From assembly GCA_021827445.1 (NCBI GenBank), contig JAKAVW010000143.1:1-7723 (forward strand): DNA of 7,723 bases, read 5' to 3'. Origin of the DNA: Pseudomonadota bacterium (GTDB lineage: Bacteria; Pseudomonadota; Gammaproteobacteria; Acidithiobacillales; Acidithiobacillaceae). This document shows, piece after piece, positions 1-5,630 of this stretch. The notes beneath the pieces were generated by a model. That model did no database searches, had not been told where the DNA came from, and saw only the letters and a list, made by a program, of their open reading frames with translations. Both the position numbers and the translations under genes were made by a program. Numbering within the stretch: position 1 is the first letter of the stretch; each line of letters starts with the position of its first letter.

Positions 1-336
1 AAGTATATGCCGACGCTTTTCACGCATCCGACATTGATGCATCATCATGTTCTGCTCGTCTGGTAAGACCAGCAGTTTCGTAAAGAAAGCAAAAATCCAT
101 GACAGCACGAAAAGTTGTTTTGTGATGAAAAATAATCCATGTGGCGCCCCAGCCCCGTTAACCTCAGAAATGATGCGCACCCAGCTTTGATGCCACCCTA
201 TGGCTTCTGGAAGAATGCACAACGCCAATGCCACCAAAATCGCCAATGCGAGAGGAATGGACTGGATGGCCACGACAATAAGAGTCACACAGGCCCAGAG
301 CATGTCATAAATGGCTTCGGTTAATTTCGGTTTCAT
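1..336 (-). CDS. Membrane protein, 3' end outside window
   Basis: The reading frame is open from an ATG at 336 to the window edge, giving the first 112 residues with no stop. Two strongly hydrophobic stretches are visible: about residues 13-42 (rich in V, L, A and I) and about 68-91 (beginning GLFFITKQL). They are separated by a polar loop, and a Met/His/Arg-rich segment (about 97-112) follows, probably cytoplasmic. The start overlaps the stop of the upstream gene as ATGA (333-336), which points to translational coupling in one operon with the PilL/TcpQ-like genes. I do not recognise a family. Its position suggests an inner-membrane component of the same pilus or transfer apparatus, which is inference from context only. 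Confidence 0.7.
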   Translation of the reverse strand, partial: MKPKLTEAIYDMLWACVTLIVVAIQSIPLALAILVALALCILPEAIGWHQSWVRIISEVNGAGAPHGLFFITKQLFVLSWIFAFFTKLLVLPDEQNMMMHQCRMREKRRHIL

Positions 337-1223
337 TCCCCACCCCCAGCGCCGCTGATCACCACGGTATTGTTCGCCGTATGAAAGACCGCATGGACAT
401 TCGCGCCGTTCGCGGAAAGCGCCTGGATCACCTGGCTCACCGCCTTCTGGAAATCTCCGCTGAACGTCGTGGTGTTCGGCACCTGCCAGTCTTCAGGCAC
501 TTGCCAGACCACCGTCCAGCCGGACTGTTTGGCCCACTTCTGGAGATCGGTGAGGATGAGATCGCCCTGGTTGAGGAGGAAGACGGGGGTCAACCCCAAC
601 AATACGGGTTGTGCCCGGTCACCGGGTTGTGCTCTGGTGGGCAGTGATGCTTTGGTGGAAGACGGGACCAAAGGGGTTGCACCCAGCGAATGATCTGTAC
701 CCTGCAAAATGGTCGAGGTGCCTGGATGGTCAACCGTCACTCGCAGATGGGTTTGTTTGTACCCCAGCAAATGAGGCGTTGGTTGATAAGTGGGCAATGC
801 GGGAGCAGGCCACAGGGTCAGAATCCGCGGTCCCCACCAGATGGCGCCATGCAATCCAGATTGTTTCAGCACGGATTTTAATGCGGCGATCCAAGACTTA
901 CCGTGCCCGTTGTATAAAATGGGAGAGCCCAGAAATACATTTGTTTCCGGCTTCGTATAGACGCGCCAACCGTAGGGCAGGATTTTCTGAATGGCCTGCG
1001 CAGCGGTGCCCTCCCCGTGGGTAGAGGTGGGAGCGGCAGTCCCCGTGCCATGTTCTGCCAGAATTGGCTGGATGGTGAATGCCGACTTGAATCCTTGTAG
1101 GGCGGGTATTTGCCCCGCTGATAGGGAAATAGGCAGGAGCTGCACCCGACCACGGGGTTGCGCCGAAGCGGACGCCACCATGGCGGGCGGGTTGATAGAA
1201 TCGTGCGTTATGATCTGCAACAT
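333..1223 (-). CDS. Protein with TcpQ/PilL-type C-terminal domain
   Basis: This 296-aa protein has a C-terminal domain at about residues 214-291 (LNQGDLILTDLQKWAKQSGW, then a VVWQVPEDW segment, a GDFQKAV segment and a closing hydrophobic strand). It matches the pattern of the TcpQ family (toxin co-regulated pilus biosynthesis protein Q), which is also found at the C-terminus of PilL proteins of conjugative elements. A weaker similar unit lies at about 73-138 (ILPYGWRVY ... WIAALKSVLKQSGL), so the protein may hold two such folds joined by a Pro/Thr-rich linker (about 139-213). The start at 1223 is supported by AGGAAA seven bases upstream, which overlaps the TAG stop of the preceding gene. The gene follows the PilL-like gene and overlaps the next by ATGA. 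The family acts in the envelope with secretin or pilus assemblies. No signal peptide is evident at this N-terminus, which is unusual for such a role. Confidence 0.75.
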   Translation of the reverse strand: MLQIITHDSINPPAMVASASAQPRGRVQLLPISLSAGQIPALQGFKSAFTIQPILAEHGTGTAAPTSTHGEGTAAQAIQKILPYGWRVYTKPETNVFLGSPILYNGHGKSWIAALKSVLKQSGLHGAIWWGPRILTLWPAPALPTYQPTPHLLGYKQTHLRVTVDHPGTSTILQGTDHSLGATPLVPSSTKASLPTRAQPGDRAQPVLLGLTPVFLLNQGDLILTDLQKWAKQSGWTVVWQVPEDWQVPNTTTFSGDFQKAVSQVIQALSANGANVHAVFHTANNTVVISGAGGGE

Positions 1224-1232
1224 GGTGGTTTC

Positions 1233-2162
1233 CTATAGTTTTACAGTGACGATGACGTGACGGGCTTGCGTTAAAACTTGCACGTCAAGATAAGATTGCT
1301 TCCCGAGCTTGTGCAGGATCACGGCGACCGCAACGGGCTTCCCCCAAGGCAATCCATCACCGATGACGCCCATGGGTGCGGAAGGGTGAACGCTGACCTG
1401 ATAACCGGTAATCGCTGCGACCTGGCGCAGAACGGATTGCAAATTGCCGCGCTGGAGAGTCAAGTTCCGCTTTAGCGCGGCAGGTAACCCGCCATTTGCA
1501 ACCTCAGCAGGAGGTTGCACCCCAGCAAGGGGTTGCGCCCCTGCCAGAAGTGGCATCGAAACGCTGGCTGGTGAATCTGTAACGGCGGGAACGGATACAC
1601 CGGCGGCGGTATCTGTGGTCGCGGAGGAGAGCATACGCACCTGCAACAGCCGCAGCGGCTCGTTGACGGTAATATCTACGGTGGACAGAGATCCGATGGC
1701 TGATAGGGCCTGTCTTGCTGTCATCATTCCCTGTGACAAAACGCCCGACAGCGGAACGGTCGATGGATTTCCCTGCACTTGCAGGCGGTAACCCAGCGTC
1801 CGGGCGATTTCTCTGAATACAGATTCTGTGGCTTGAGACTCAATGACGACCTGCCGCTCCAGCACCGAGGGCGCTTTGCGCGGCGGCATGTTGGATATTC
1901 CGACCATTTTCCGGGCGGTCCGCCATGTTCTCCATCCGCCGGCGTCTTCGGAAGACGGGTTGGCGCCTGGGCCGACTGATGCCAGTTGGTAACTAGCGGG
2001 TGCCGGGGATTGGATGGCGTGGTATATGAACATGGTTCGGATGTGGTCCTGTCGGCTCTTTCTCATTGGTGGTATAGCTGTCTTGCTAATGGTATAGCGC
2101 GGGTACTGCGGCGATGATTGCTGTCGCTCAATGGTCTTCGGGAATGCTTGGTTGTAGCGCAT
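1233..2162 (-). CDS. PilL-like protein with two similar domains
   Basis: The longest frame gives 309 residues. Two similar domains are visible: about 103-176 (SVFREIARTLGYRLQV ... ARQALSAIG ... LLQVRM) and about 232-308 (LQSVLRQVAAITGYQVSV ... VIVTV). Both follow the pattern of a helix, a GYxxxV strand, a short linker, a helix and a closing strand. This pattern is seen in PilL of PFGI-1-type conjugative elements and in secretin N-terminal or STN-like domains. An Ala/Pro/Val-rich linker (about 180-225) joins them. The start is uncertain. ATG 2162 overlaps the previous gene by 35 bases and has no well-placed Shine-Dalgarno. The first 91 residues look unlike the rest and are encoded by repeat-bearing DNA (octamers at 2071 and 2091, a dyad at 1943). 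ATG 1889 (218 aa) begins just before the first domain and may be the true start. No signal peptide is seen with either start. It probably works with the TcpQ-like product downstream. Confidence 0.7.
   Translation of the reverse strand: MRYNQAFPKTIERQQSSPQYPRYTISKTAIPPMRKSRQDHIRTMFIYHAIQSPAPASYQLASVGPGANPSSEDAGGWRTWRTARKMVGISNMPPRKAPSVLERQVVIESQATESVFREIARTLGYRLQVQGNPSTVPLSGVLSQGMMTARQALSAIGSLSTVDITVNEPLRLLQVRMLSSATTDTAAGVSVPAVTDSPASVSMPLLAGAQPLAGVQPPAEVANGGLPAALKRNLTLQRGNLQSVLRQVAAITGYQVSVHPSAPMGVIGDGLPWGKPVAVAVILHKLGKQSYLDVQVLTQARHVIVTVKL
2071..2098 (+). repeat. Paired GGTATAGC octamers
   Basis: Exact GGTATAGC at 2071-2078 and 2091-2098. The same octamer occurs at 4843-4850 (plus), 4932-4939 (minus) and 7427-7434 (minus). 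In leader regions A and B it flanks the repeat in the same arrangement. Here it sits inside the doubtful 5' part of the PilL-like reading frame, where with the dyad at 1943-1958 it may mark a third, more diverged leader pointing to that gene. Confidence 0.5.
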
Positions 2163-2763
2163 GGATCAGTGGGTGGTCCTTCGGTAGCCCGGTGTTAAAG
2201 AAGCTATCAGTCACCCAATTTTGCTTGTTCGCCTGCTCGACGGAGACGGATTGCATAACGTCCCAGATACTTGCCGATGTATGGACGCAAAGCAGCCGGC
2301 TATTCCCGTCAAACACAACGCAAACCACGCCTTCGCGCCATTTGTTTTTGTGACGCCTGCGTGCAGTGCGGCCGTCGCCGAAAGCGTGCAGCAATGGCCA
2401 AAGCCATAATGCGGCTTCAATATGATGAGACTGGTACACAATTTCCAGCCTGGTCGGAATTGGTCCATCGGCCTGTGTGCCTTGAAAGACATTGAGCCCA
2501 CTGCCGCCGAGGATCGTAAGCCTGGCGCGATATTGTAGATCCACACCAGTCCACCCCAGCGTTTCGTCAAACAAGGTCTTCATGAATGTCATGGTCATGA
2601 GCACATCACTCCGTGAAGCGGGATGGTTGTATTTGCCATCGCGCATATCCTGCAGCAGGCGGCTGAAGTGGGGATCGCCCGCCAGCGCCCTTTGCGCGAT
2701 GGCGGGAAAATCCGCGTTGACCAGGGGGTCTTGTTCTTGCGCAATCAAGTCGTCACGCATCAT
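2128..2763 (-). CDS. Hypothetical protein, 211 aa
   Basis: I do not recognise the family. Starting at the ATGATG that overlaps the stop of the 61-aa gene (2753-2763), the product is 211 residues, soluble in appearance and without membrane segments. The middle is rich in aromatic residues and leucine (LEIVYQSHHIEAALWLWPLL), followed by a basic patch (RTARRRHKNKWR) and a beta-rich segment (VVCVVFDGNSRLLCVHT). A GGAG lies 12 bases upstream of this start, which is longer than ideal. A start at 2793 is also possible but has no visible ribosome-binding site. The gene lies in the middle of the leftward operon. Coding is supported by its length and by the coupled overlap, but no function can be assigned. 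Confidence 0.65.
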   Translation of the reverse strand: MMRDDLIAQEQDPLVNADFPAIAQRALAGDPHFSRLLQDMRDGKYNHPASRSDVLMTMTFMKTLFDETLGWTGVDLQYRARLTILGGSGLNVFQGTQADGPIPTRLEIVYQSHHIEAALWLWPLLHAFGDGRTARRRHKNKWREGVVCVVFDGNSRLLCVHTSASIWDVMQSVSVEQANKQNWVTDSFFNTGLPKDHPLIHALQPSIPEDH

Positions 2764-2938
2764 CAATTTCCGAATCTCCACACCAATAGTCATCCGCGGC
2801 GTCATCCAGCTTCTGAATGGCAGCCACACTGCCCACAGAGGCCGCGTTCACGGCATATGCGGCTTCTACCAACAGGTCATCTGACGCATTGCACCATTGC
2901 CTGAAAGCCCGGTGATCTTCTTCTGTGTTGATTATCAT
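2753..2938 (-). CDS. Small acidic hypothetical protein, 61 aa
   Basis: A 61-residue acidic protein (MIINTEEDHRAFRQW to GDSEIDDA), probably mostly helical, with no membrane segment. The chosen ATG at 2938 overlaps the stop of the upstream membrane peptide as ATGA and has GGAG about ten bases upstream. Longer versions of the frame have no better signal. Its 3' end overlaps the start of the 211-aa gene. These overlaps on both sides are the main reason to accept it as a gene. I do not recognise a family. Confidence 0.55.
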   Translation of the reverse strand: MIINTEEDHRAFRQWCNASDDLLVEAAYAVNAASVGSVAAIQKLDDAADDYWCGDSEIDDA

Positions 2939-3033
2939 CGTCGGCAGCTCCATAGCCACCAGCCACCGCTCACGACCGCAATGCCCAAGATGGCCACTAG
3001 CAATGCTTCCCCGGCACTCATGCCTCGCATCAT
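2935..3033 (-). CDS. Tiny single-pass membrane peptide, 32 aa
   Basis: The frame encodes a short peptide with a clear hydrophobic helix (GEALLVAILGIAVVSGGWWL, about residues 8-27) and a short basic end (SCRR). Three ATGs are possible at 3033, 3030 and 3021, giving 32, 31 or 28 residues. The first overlaps the stop of iscB (ATGATG, stop at 3030-3032). The 3' end overlaps the 61-aa gene by ATGA. Ribosome-binding sites are poor (GAGG sits directly before the 3021 ATG). The start lies at the right end of the IS element, so the peptide may be what remains of a longer membrane protein cut by the insertion. Confidence 0.45.
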   Translation of the reverse strand: MMRGMSAGEALLVAILGIAVVSGGWWLWSCRR

Positions 3034-4442
3034 CCAATTACGCGGGAATCCCCGGCATGGCCGGGGAGGGATAGCGCGGCGGTCGGTGACCGCCCCATCA
3101 CCGCATCTCCTTTTGTCGGTGCTATCTTCGTCCACGAATATCCATACCCATCCGCCCGCTGAATCAGTGTGCAGAAACGGTGATGGATGCTTTGTACCAG
3201 CCCCGTTGAGGACTGGATGTTGAAACTGCCACTGGCGCGGATGGCAACACGGCCCAGGTACGTGCCCGCTTTCTTGCCGGTCGTTATTACGGCCCGCACC
3301 AAGTCGCCCGTCTGGAAGCCAAAGGCGCTTTTGCTCCGCATGAGGTATCCACGCGGAAAGCCGTGTTTGGTTAGCCGTGTGCGCTGGTAGCTGCCGCGCC
3401 CTGTCGCCTTGATGGAGAGGACGGGCTGAATCCATCGCTCTACCGCGTCCATCCGGCCCATGCAGGCGGCATCAAGACCGTGCGCTTTCGGCACGCCGAA
3501 TCGGCTGCGATTCCACTTCGTTCTGCCCCCGCTGACGACCTCGACATCGAGGCCCGTCGTCTTGAGCAGCTGGAACAGCGCCCAGCGGGTACTGTTGATG
3601 ACGGCGGCATCCTTGAGAGGAGCCTTGCGCTGTGCCTCGATGCGAGCCAGACGTTTCGGATCGTGGGCCAGAAACACCCGCACGTCCCGATTGCTCTTGT
3701 GCTGGTTGCAGGAAAGGCAGGCCAGGGTGAGATTACTCACCCGGTCACTGCCGCCCGCGCTTTTGGGATGGATGTGGTCGATGGTCAACGACGTATGCCC
3801 TGCATCGCAGTACGCGCATTTCCGTCCCCATTTTTCCAGCAGGTATTCGCGCACCTCGTAGCCCTGCAATTCGCCTTGCTGGTATTCCACCCCGCTGATC
3901 TCCGGGTTTTGGAGCAGTTGGGTATCGAAGCGATGCAGCATGGTGGATAGACTGGTGACAGGTGCCCAGCGCCGCAACCGCGCTACCCACGCCAGCGTCG
4001 TATCGACACGGTGCTGCAGGGATGGCGCCAACCAGCCTTTTGGTTTCGTCCGGTTATCGAAACGGGCGGGGCGGTACCGCAGCCTTGCGCGGCGGAAGCG
4101 GCGATGCCCGCGCCGCTGGGTGAGGGCATCGCGGATTGCAAGGCCCCGGTGCTGCAACTCCAGCAGCATCCGCACCACGACGGTTCGGACAACTTCGCCG
4201 GTGATCGCATCCACCGCCTCCACATCTTGCACCAGAGCCAGCCCCGTGGTCTTGCTGCCGGGGGCAGCCGCCACACGGACTGGTTGTAGCACGGAATTTT
4301 CCATTAACCGATCCACCAGCCGGATGGTGAACGGCACCATGCGATGCACACGCGCCCGCCCGCGCTCCAGTAATATCCGTGCCCGTTTCTCCGAGCACGG
4401 CATCAGTGGCTTCTTGCGCTTGTCGAGTACAAATACGGCCAT
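3030..4442 (-). CDS. iscB: IscB RNA-guided HNH endonuclease, RuvC site degenerate
   Basis: A 470-aa IscB, the transposon-encoded ancestor-type relative of Cas9, which uses an omega-RNA to recognise DNA. Domains in order: PLMP domain (PLMP at residues 12-15), RuvC-I (PGSKTTGLALV from 61), Arg-rich bridge helix (about 101-130), RuvC-II (about 161-175), HNH (about 207-252), RuvC-III (KAHGLDAACMG, 319-329), and a C-terminal TAM-interacting region. HNH looks complete: CxxC at 209-212 and 242-245, Asp222-His223, Asn246. RuvC-III His321 and Asp324 are present. The RuvC-I residue normally Asp before PGSKTTG is Ala60 (codon 4263-4265), and the RuvC-II residue normally Glu before LxRFDTQ is Met168 (codon 3939-3941). 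About 30 C-terminal residues read into the element's right-end hairpins, so the protein is somewhat longer than usual. AGGAGG lies seven bases before ATG 4442. No tnpA is present. Confidence 0.96.
   Translation of the reverse strand: MAVFVLDKRKKPLMPCSEKRARILLERGRARVHRMVPFTIRLVDRLMENSVLQPVRVAAAPGSKTTGLALVQDVEAVDAITGEVVRTVVVRMLLELQHRGLAIRDALTQRRGHRRFRRARLRYRPARFDNRTKPKGWLAPSLQHRVDTTLAWVARLRRWAPVTSLSTMLHRFDTQLLQNPEISGVEYQQGELQGYEVREYLLEKWGRKCAYCDAGHTSLTIDHIHPKSAGGSDRVSNLTLACLSCNQHKSNRDVRVFLAHDPKRLARIEAQRKAPLKDAAVINSTRWALFQLLKTTGLDVEVVSGGRTKWNRSRFGVPKAHGLDAACMGRMDAVERWIQPVLSIKATGRGSYQRTRLTKHGFPRGYLMRSKSAFGFQTGDLVRAVITTGKKAGTYLGRVAIRASGSFNIQSSTGLVQSIHHRFCTLIQRADGYGYSWTKIAPTKGDAVMGRSPTAALSLPGHAGDSRVIG
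3050..3094 (-). repeat. Right-end hairpins of the iscB element
   Basis: Two adjacent perfect 7-bp hairpins: CCCCGGC-ATG-GCCGGGG at 3050-3066 and GGCGGTC-GGT-GACCGCC at 3078-3094. Subterminal hairpins like these are what IS200/IS605 transposases recognise. They are embedded in the last codons of iscB. They could also act as a weak transcription attenuator between iscB and the downstream genes, but no T-run follows. Confidence 0.6.
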
Positions 4443-4449
4443 TTTACTG

Positions 4450-4455
4450 CCTCCT
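4450..4455 (-). promoter_or_regulatory. Shine-Dalgarno of iscB
   Basis: AGGAGG on the minus strand, seven bases before the iscB ATG at 4442. It fixes the iscB start and lies at the 3' end of the omega-RNA scaffold, as usual for this family, so scaffold RNA and mRNA are contiguous. Confidence 0.9.
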
Positions 4456-4728
4456 ATGTGTCCTTACGGACGCTGGTAACGCGGGTGTTGCTACCCATCT
4501 CCCCTCGGGAATGTCGATAACCGGCTCCGTGCTTTACTACACGCGGCTGGAACCTTCGGCGTTTTACCTTTCGCCAGCATGATTCCGGCCTTGCAGGGTC
4601 CGGGACTGAGGAAGCATCCCGGAATGCGTCTTAACGACCTGTTACCAACGTCTGCACGTTACTGCTCGTGCTCCCTGGTCAACCCAGCCTGCGTACCACC
4701 TTGCAGGCTCTGGGCTTCAGCCCGGGGT
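4450..4728 (-). ncRNA. Omega-RNA (HEARO RNA) scaffold
   Basis: This is the non-coding leader directly upstream of iscB, where the omega-RNA (first described as the HEARO motif) is encoded. Hairpins visible on the minus strand, from 5' to 3': GGGC/GCCC at 4712-4723; a 7-bp AGCCTGC/GCAGGCT stem (about 4685-4710); GCAC/GTGC; CCGGGA/TCCCGG; GCG/CGC around a GAAAGGTAAAA loop; CGTG/CACG with a TAGTAAAG loop; CCC-GAG-GGG; GGGT/ACCC; GTCC-GTAA-GGAC just before the Shine-Dalgarno. The 5' guide is expected directly upstream, roughly plus-strand 4729-4755, read on the minus strand. The exact 5' boundary cannot be set from one sequence. The RNA binds IscB and supplies targeting. Confidence 0.85.
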
Positions 4729-4924
4729 GATTAACGATCAGATCCACTCCGTTGCAATATGCTGGCTGTTGTGGGTTATCTCTGGGGGACTGACGTGTTT
4801 CAAAATTGGCTCCGTGCTTTAGCTCGCGATGTCTTGTCCTGTGGTATAGCGCCTCAATTGCGCCATTGGATCTGGAAGCCTGCGGAGTGGATGGTTGTTG
4901 CCGCTCGGCAGTTTGTGGCAGAAC

Positions 4925-5050
4925 CGTTAAAGCTATACCCCGTCTTCCGAAGACGGTACGAACATGCTACCAACTTCCGAAGACGGGGCGGGGTGTACAA
5001 CCCTTTATCTTGCGTTCCTTTTCGCAGGGCAATATGTCGAAACATCTACC
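4925..5050 (+). repeat. Leader repeat, copy A
   Basis: This segment matches the reverse complement of 7266-7391 at roughly 80% identity by eye, including a perfect 22-bp block at 5004-5025 (matching 7291-7312). It begins CGTTAAAGCTATAC and carries two dyads about 32 bp apart (4941-4956 and 4973-4988), joined by a GAACATGCTACC-like spacer. It lies upstream of the tandem paralogous genes and points towards them. Confidence 0.85.
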
Positions 5051-5153
5051 TTTCGTCTTCCGAAACTGGCGATTTTGACCTACGAGGCGGCCAGGCAGGG
5101 CTCGGCATGTTACGGCCAACCCGCGCCTCCACCGTGGGAAGACGCCCAGGAAT

Positions 5154-5565
5154 GACCGTCAGGCGTGAGGAGGGCATGGCTGCAGGTGGCCGGACAGGGC
5201 GCTCAGGTCAAATCGTCCTCAGAAACTGAGGTCATTTACATCTGCATTTATGGCGTTGATCCTCTTTCCCTTGATTACACCAGAACAGCACGGGCTGCAT
5301 GTCCGGTATCGTCCTCAGAAACTGAGGTTGTTTTGGACATCGCCGTTGCGTTCGGTCCATGCCACCCCATGTGAAGATATTCAGGAAAGACCGTCAGGAG
5401 TGAGGGAGTCAGATCTGCAATCGGTAGAGCAAGGCCATCAAGCCGAATCGTCCTCAGAAACCGAGGTCATTTACACCTGTGCTTATGACGTTGATCATTT
5501 CCCCCTTGTTGCTGCCAAGACAGCACGTGGAGGCATGTCCGAATCGTCCTCAGAAACCGAGAAAG
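5154..5565 (+). repeat. Tandem direct repeat, 235-bp unit
   Basis: Unit 1 (5154-5388) and unit 2 (5389-5565 and beyond) align at a constant offset of 235 bp: GACCGTCAGG at 5154 and 5389, the dyad at 5213 and 5448, the second dyad at 5309 and 5544. The sequence between the dyads is also clearly related, without visible gaps. The two units differ by scattered substitutions, so the duplication is not recent. Because 235 is not divisible by three, the units lie in different frames, which argues for a DNA- or RNA-level role. Confidence 0.85.
5213..5563 (+). repeat. Four dyad repeats (CCTCAGAAACYGAGG type)
   Basis: Copies start at 5213, 5309, 5448 and 5544 with spacings of 96, 139 and 96 bp. The core is TCGTCCTCAGAAACTGAGG, a 6-bp inverted repeat (CCTCAG/CTGAGG) around AAA. 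The last two copies carry CCGAGG or CCGAG. Related dyads of the CGTCTTCCGAAGACGG type occur at 1943, 4941, 4973, 5054, 6060, 6584, 7331, 7361 and 7570. They could be protein-binding sites or small RNA hairpins. Confidence 0.85.
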
Positions 5566-5593
5566 TTTGCAACTGCACTTTAATTAATAATCA

Positions 5594-5602
5594 TGCTATA
5601 AT
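5594..5602 (+). promoter_or_regulatory. Extended -10 promoter of the tandem paralogous genes
   Basis: TGCTATAAT at 5594-5602 is a perfect TATAAT with the extended TGn element, in an AT-rich patch that contrasts with the GC-rich surroundings. A -35 box is weak (TGCACT at 5574-5579 would give 17-bp spacing). Transcription would begin near 5609, about 20 bases before the ATG at 5631. The last dyad of the tandem repeat (5544-5562) lies just upstream, where a regulator could act. Confidence 0.65.
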
Positions 5603-5630
5603 AAAAAACTATAACTTTGAGGATCAACCG

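Larger units (their letters stand above)
3035..4735 (-). mobile_element. IS200/IS605-type iscB element without tnpA
   Basis: The unit consists of omega-RNA plus iscB with hairpins near both ends, which is the usual plan of ISC elements of the IS200/IS605 superfamily. Left-end side (high coordinates): GGGCTTCAGCCC hairpin at 4712-4723. Right-end side: two strong hairpins at 3050-3066 and 3078-3094. There is no tnpA transposase, so the element would need one in trans, or it is a fixed remnant. Such elements do not create target duplications or terminal inverted repeats, so both boundaries are approximate (within about 20 bp). It lies in the same orientation as the operon to its left. Confidence 0.75.
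4736..5593. other. Repeat-rich intergenic region, no convincing gene
   Basis: About 850 bp without a supportable gene. Open frames exist but cross repeat units whose length (235 bp) is not a multiple of three, so they are unlikely to be coding. The region holds, in order: the presumed omega-RNA guide and flank (about 4729-4755); a 14-bp repeat of an omega-RNA segment (4808-4821); the octamer GGTATAGC (4843-4850) and its reverse (4932-4939); leader copy A (4925-5050) with two dyads; a further dyad (5054-5069); and the 235-bp tandem repeat (5154-5565) with four dyads. It ends at the promoter of the tandem paralogous genes. Confidence 0.6.

Noticed and set aside
4155..4160. Glu95 of IscB (LELQHRG) as the RuvC-II catalytic residue
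   Set aside because: It lies just before the bridge helix. The catalytic RuvC-II Glu of IscB lies just before the RFDTQ motif and about 55 residues before the HNH His, which is position 168 here.
3187..4398. Several long open frames antisense or frame-shifted to iscB
   Set aside because: Shadows of a GC-rich coding gene, without family motifs or ribosome-binding sites.
4759..5229. Open frame of about 156 codons across leader copy A
   Set aside because: It crosses the inverted leader, has no ribosome-binding site or recognisable domain, and the related copy B is not open in the equivalent frame.
5213..5563. CRISPR-like array
   Set aside because: Only four related repeats with 96-139 bp spacing, the between-repeat sequence is itself repeated, and there are no cas genes. 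IscB here uses an omega-RNA, not CRISPR RNAs.
5250..5630. N-terminal extension of paralog 1 containing SSSETEV-like repeats
   Set aside because: The extension is a translation of the 235-bp tandem repeats; the promoter and Shine-Dalgarno lie downstream, and paralog 2 has no such extension.
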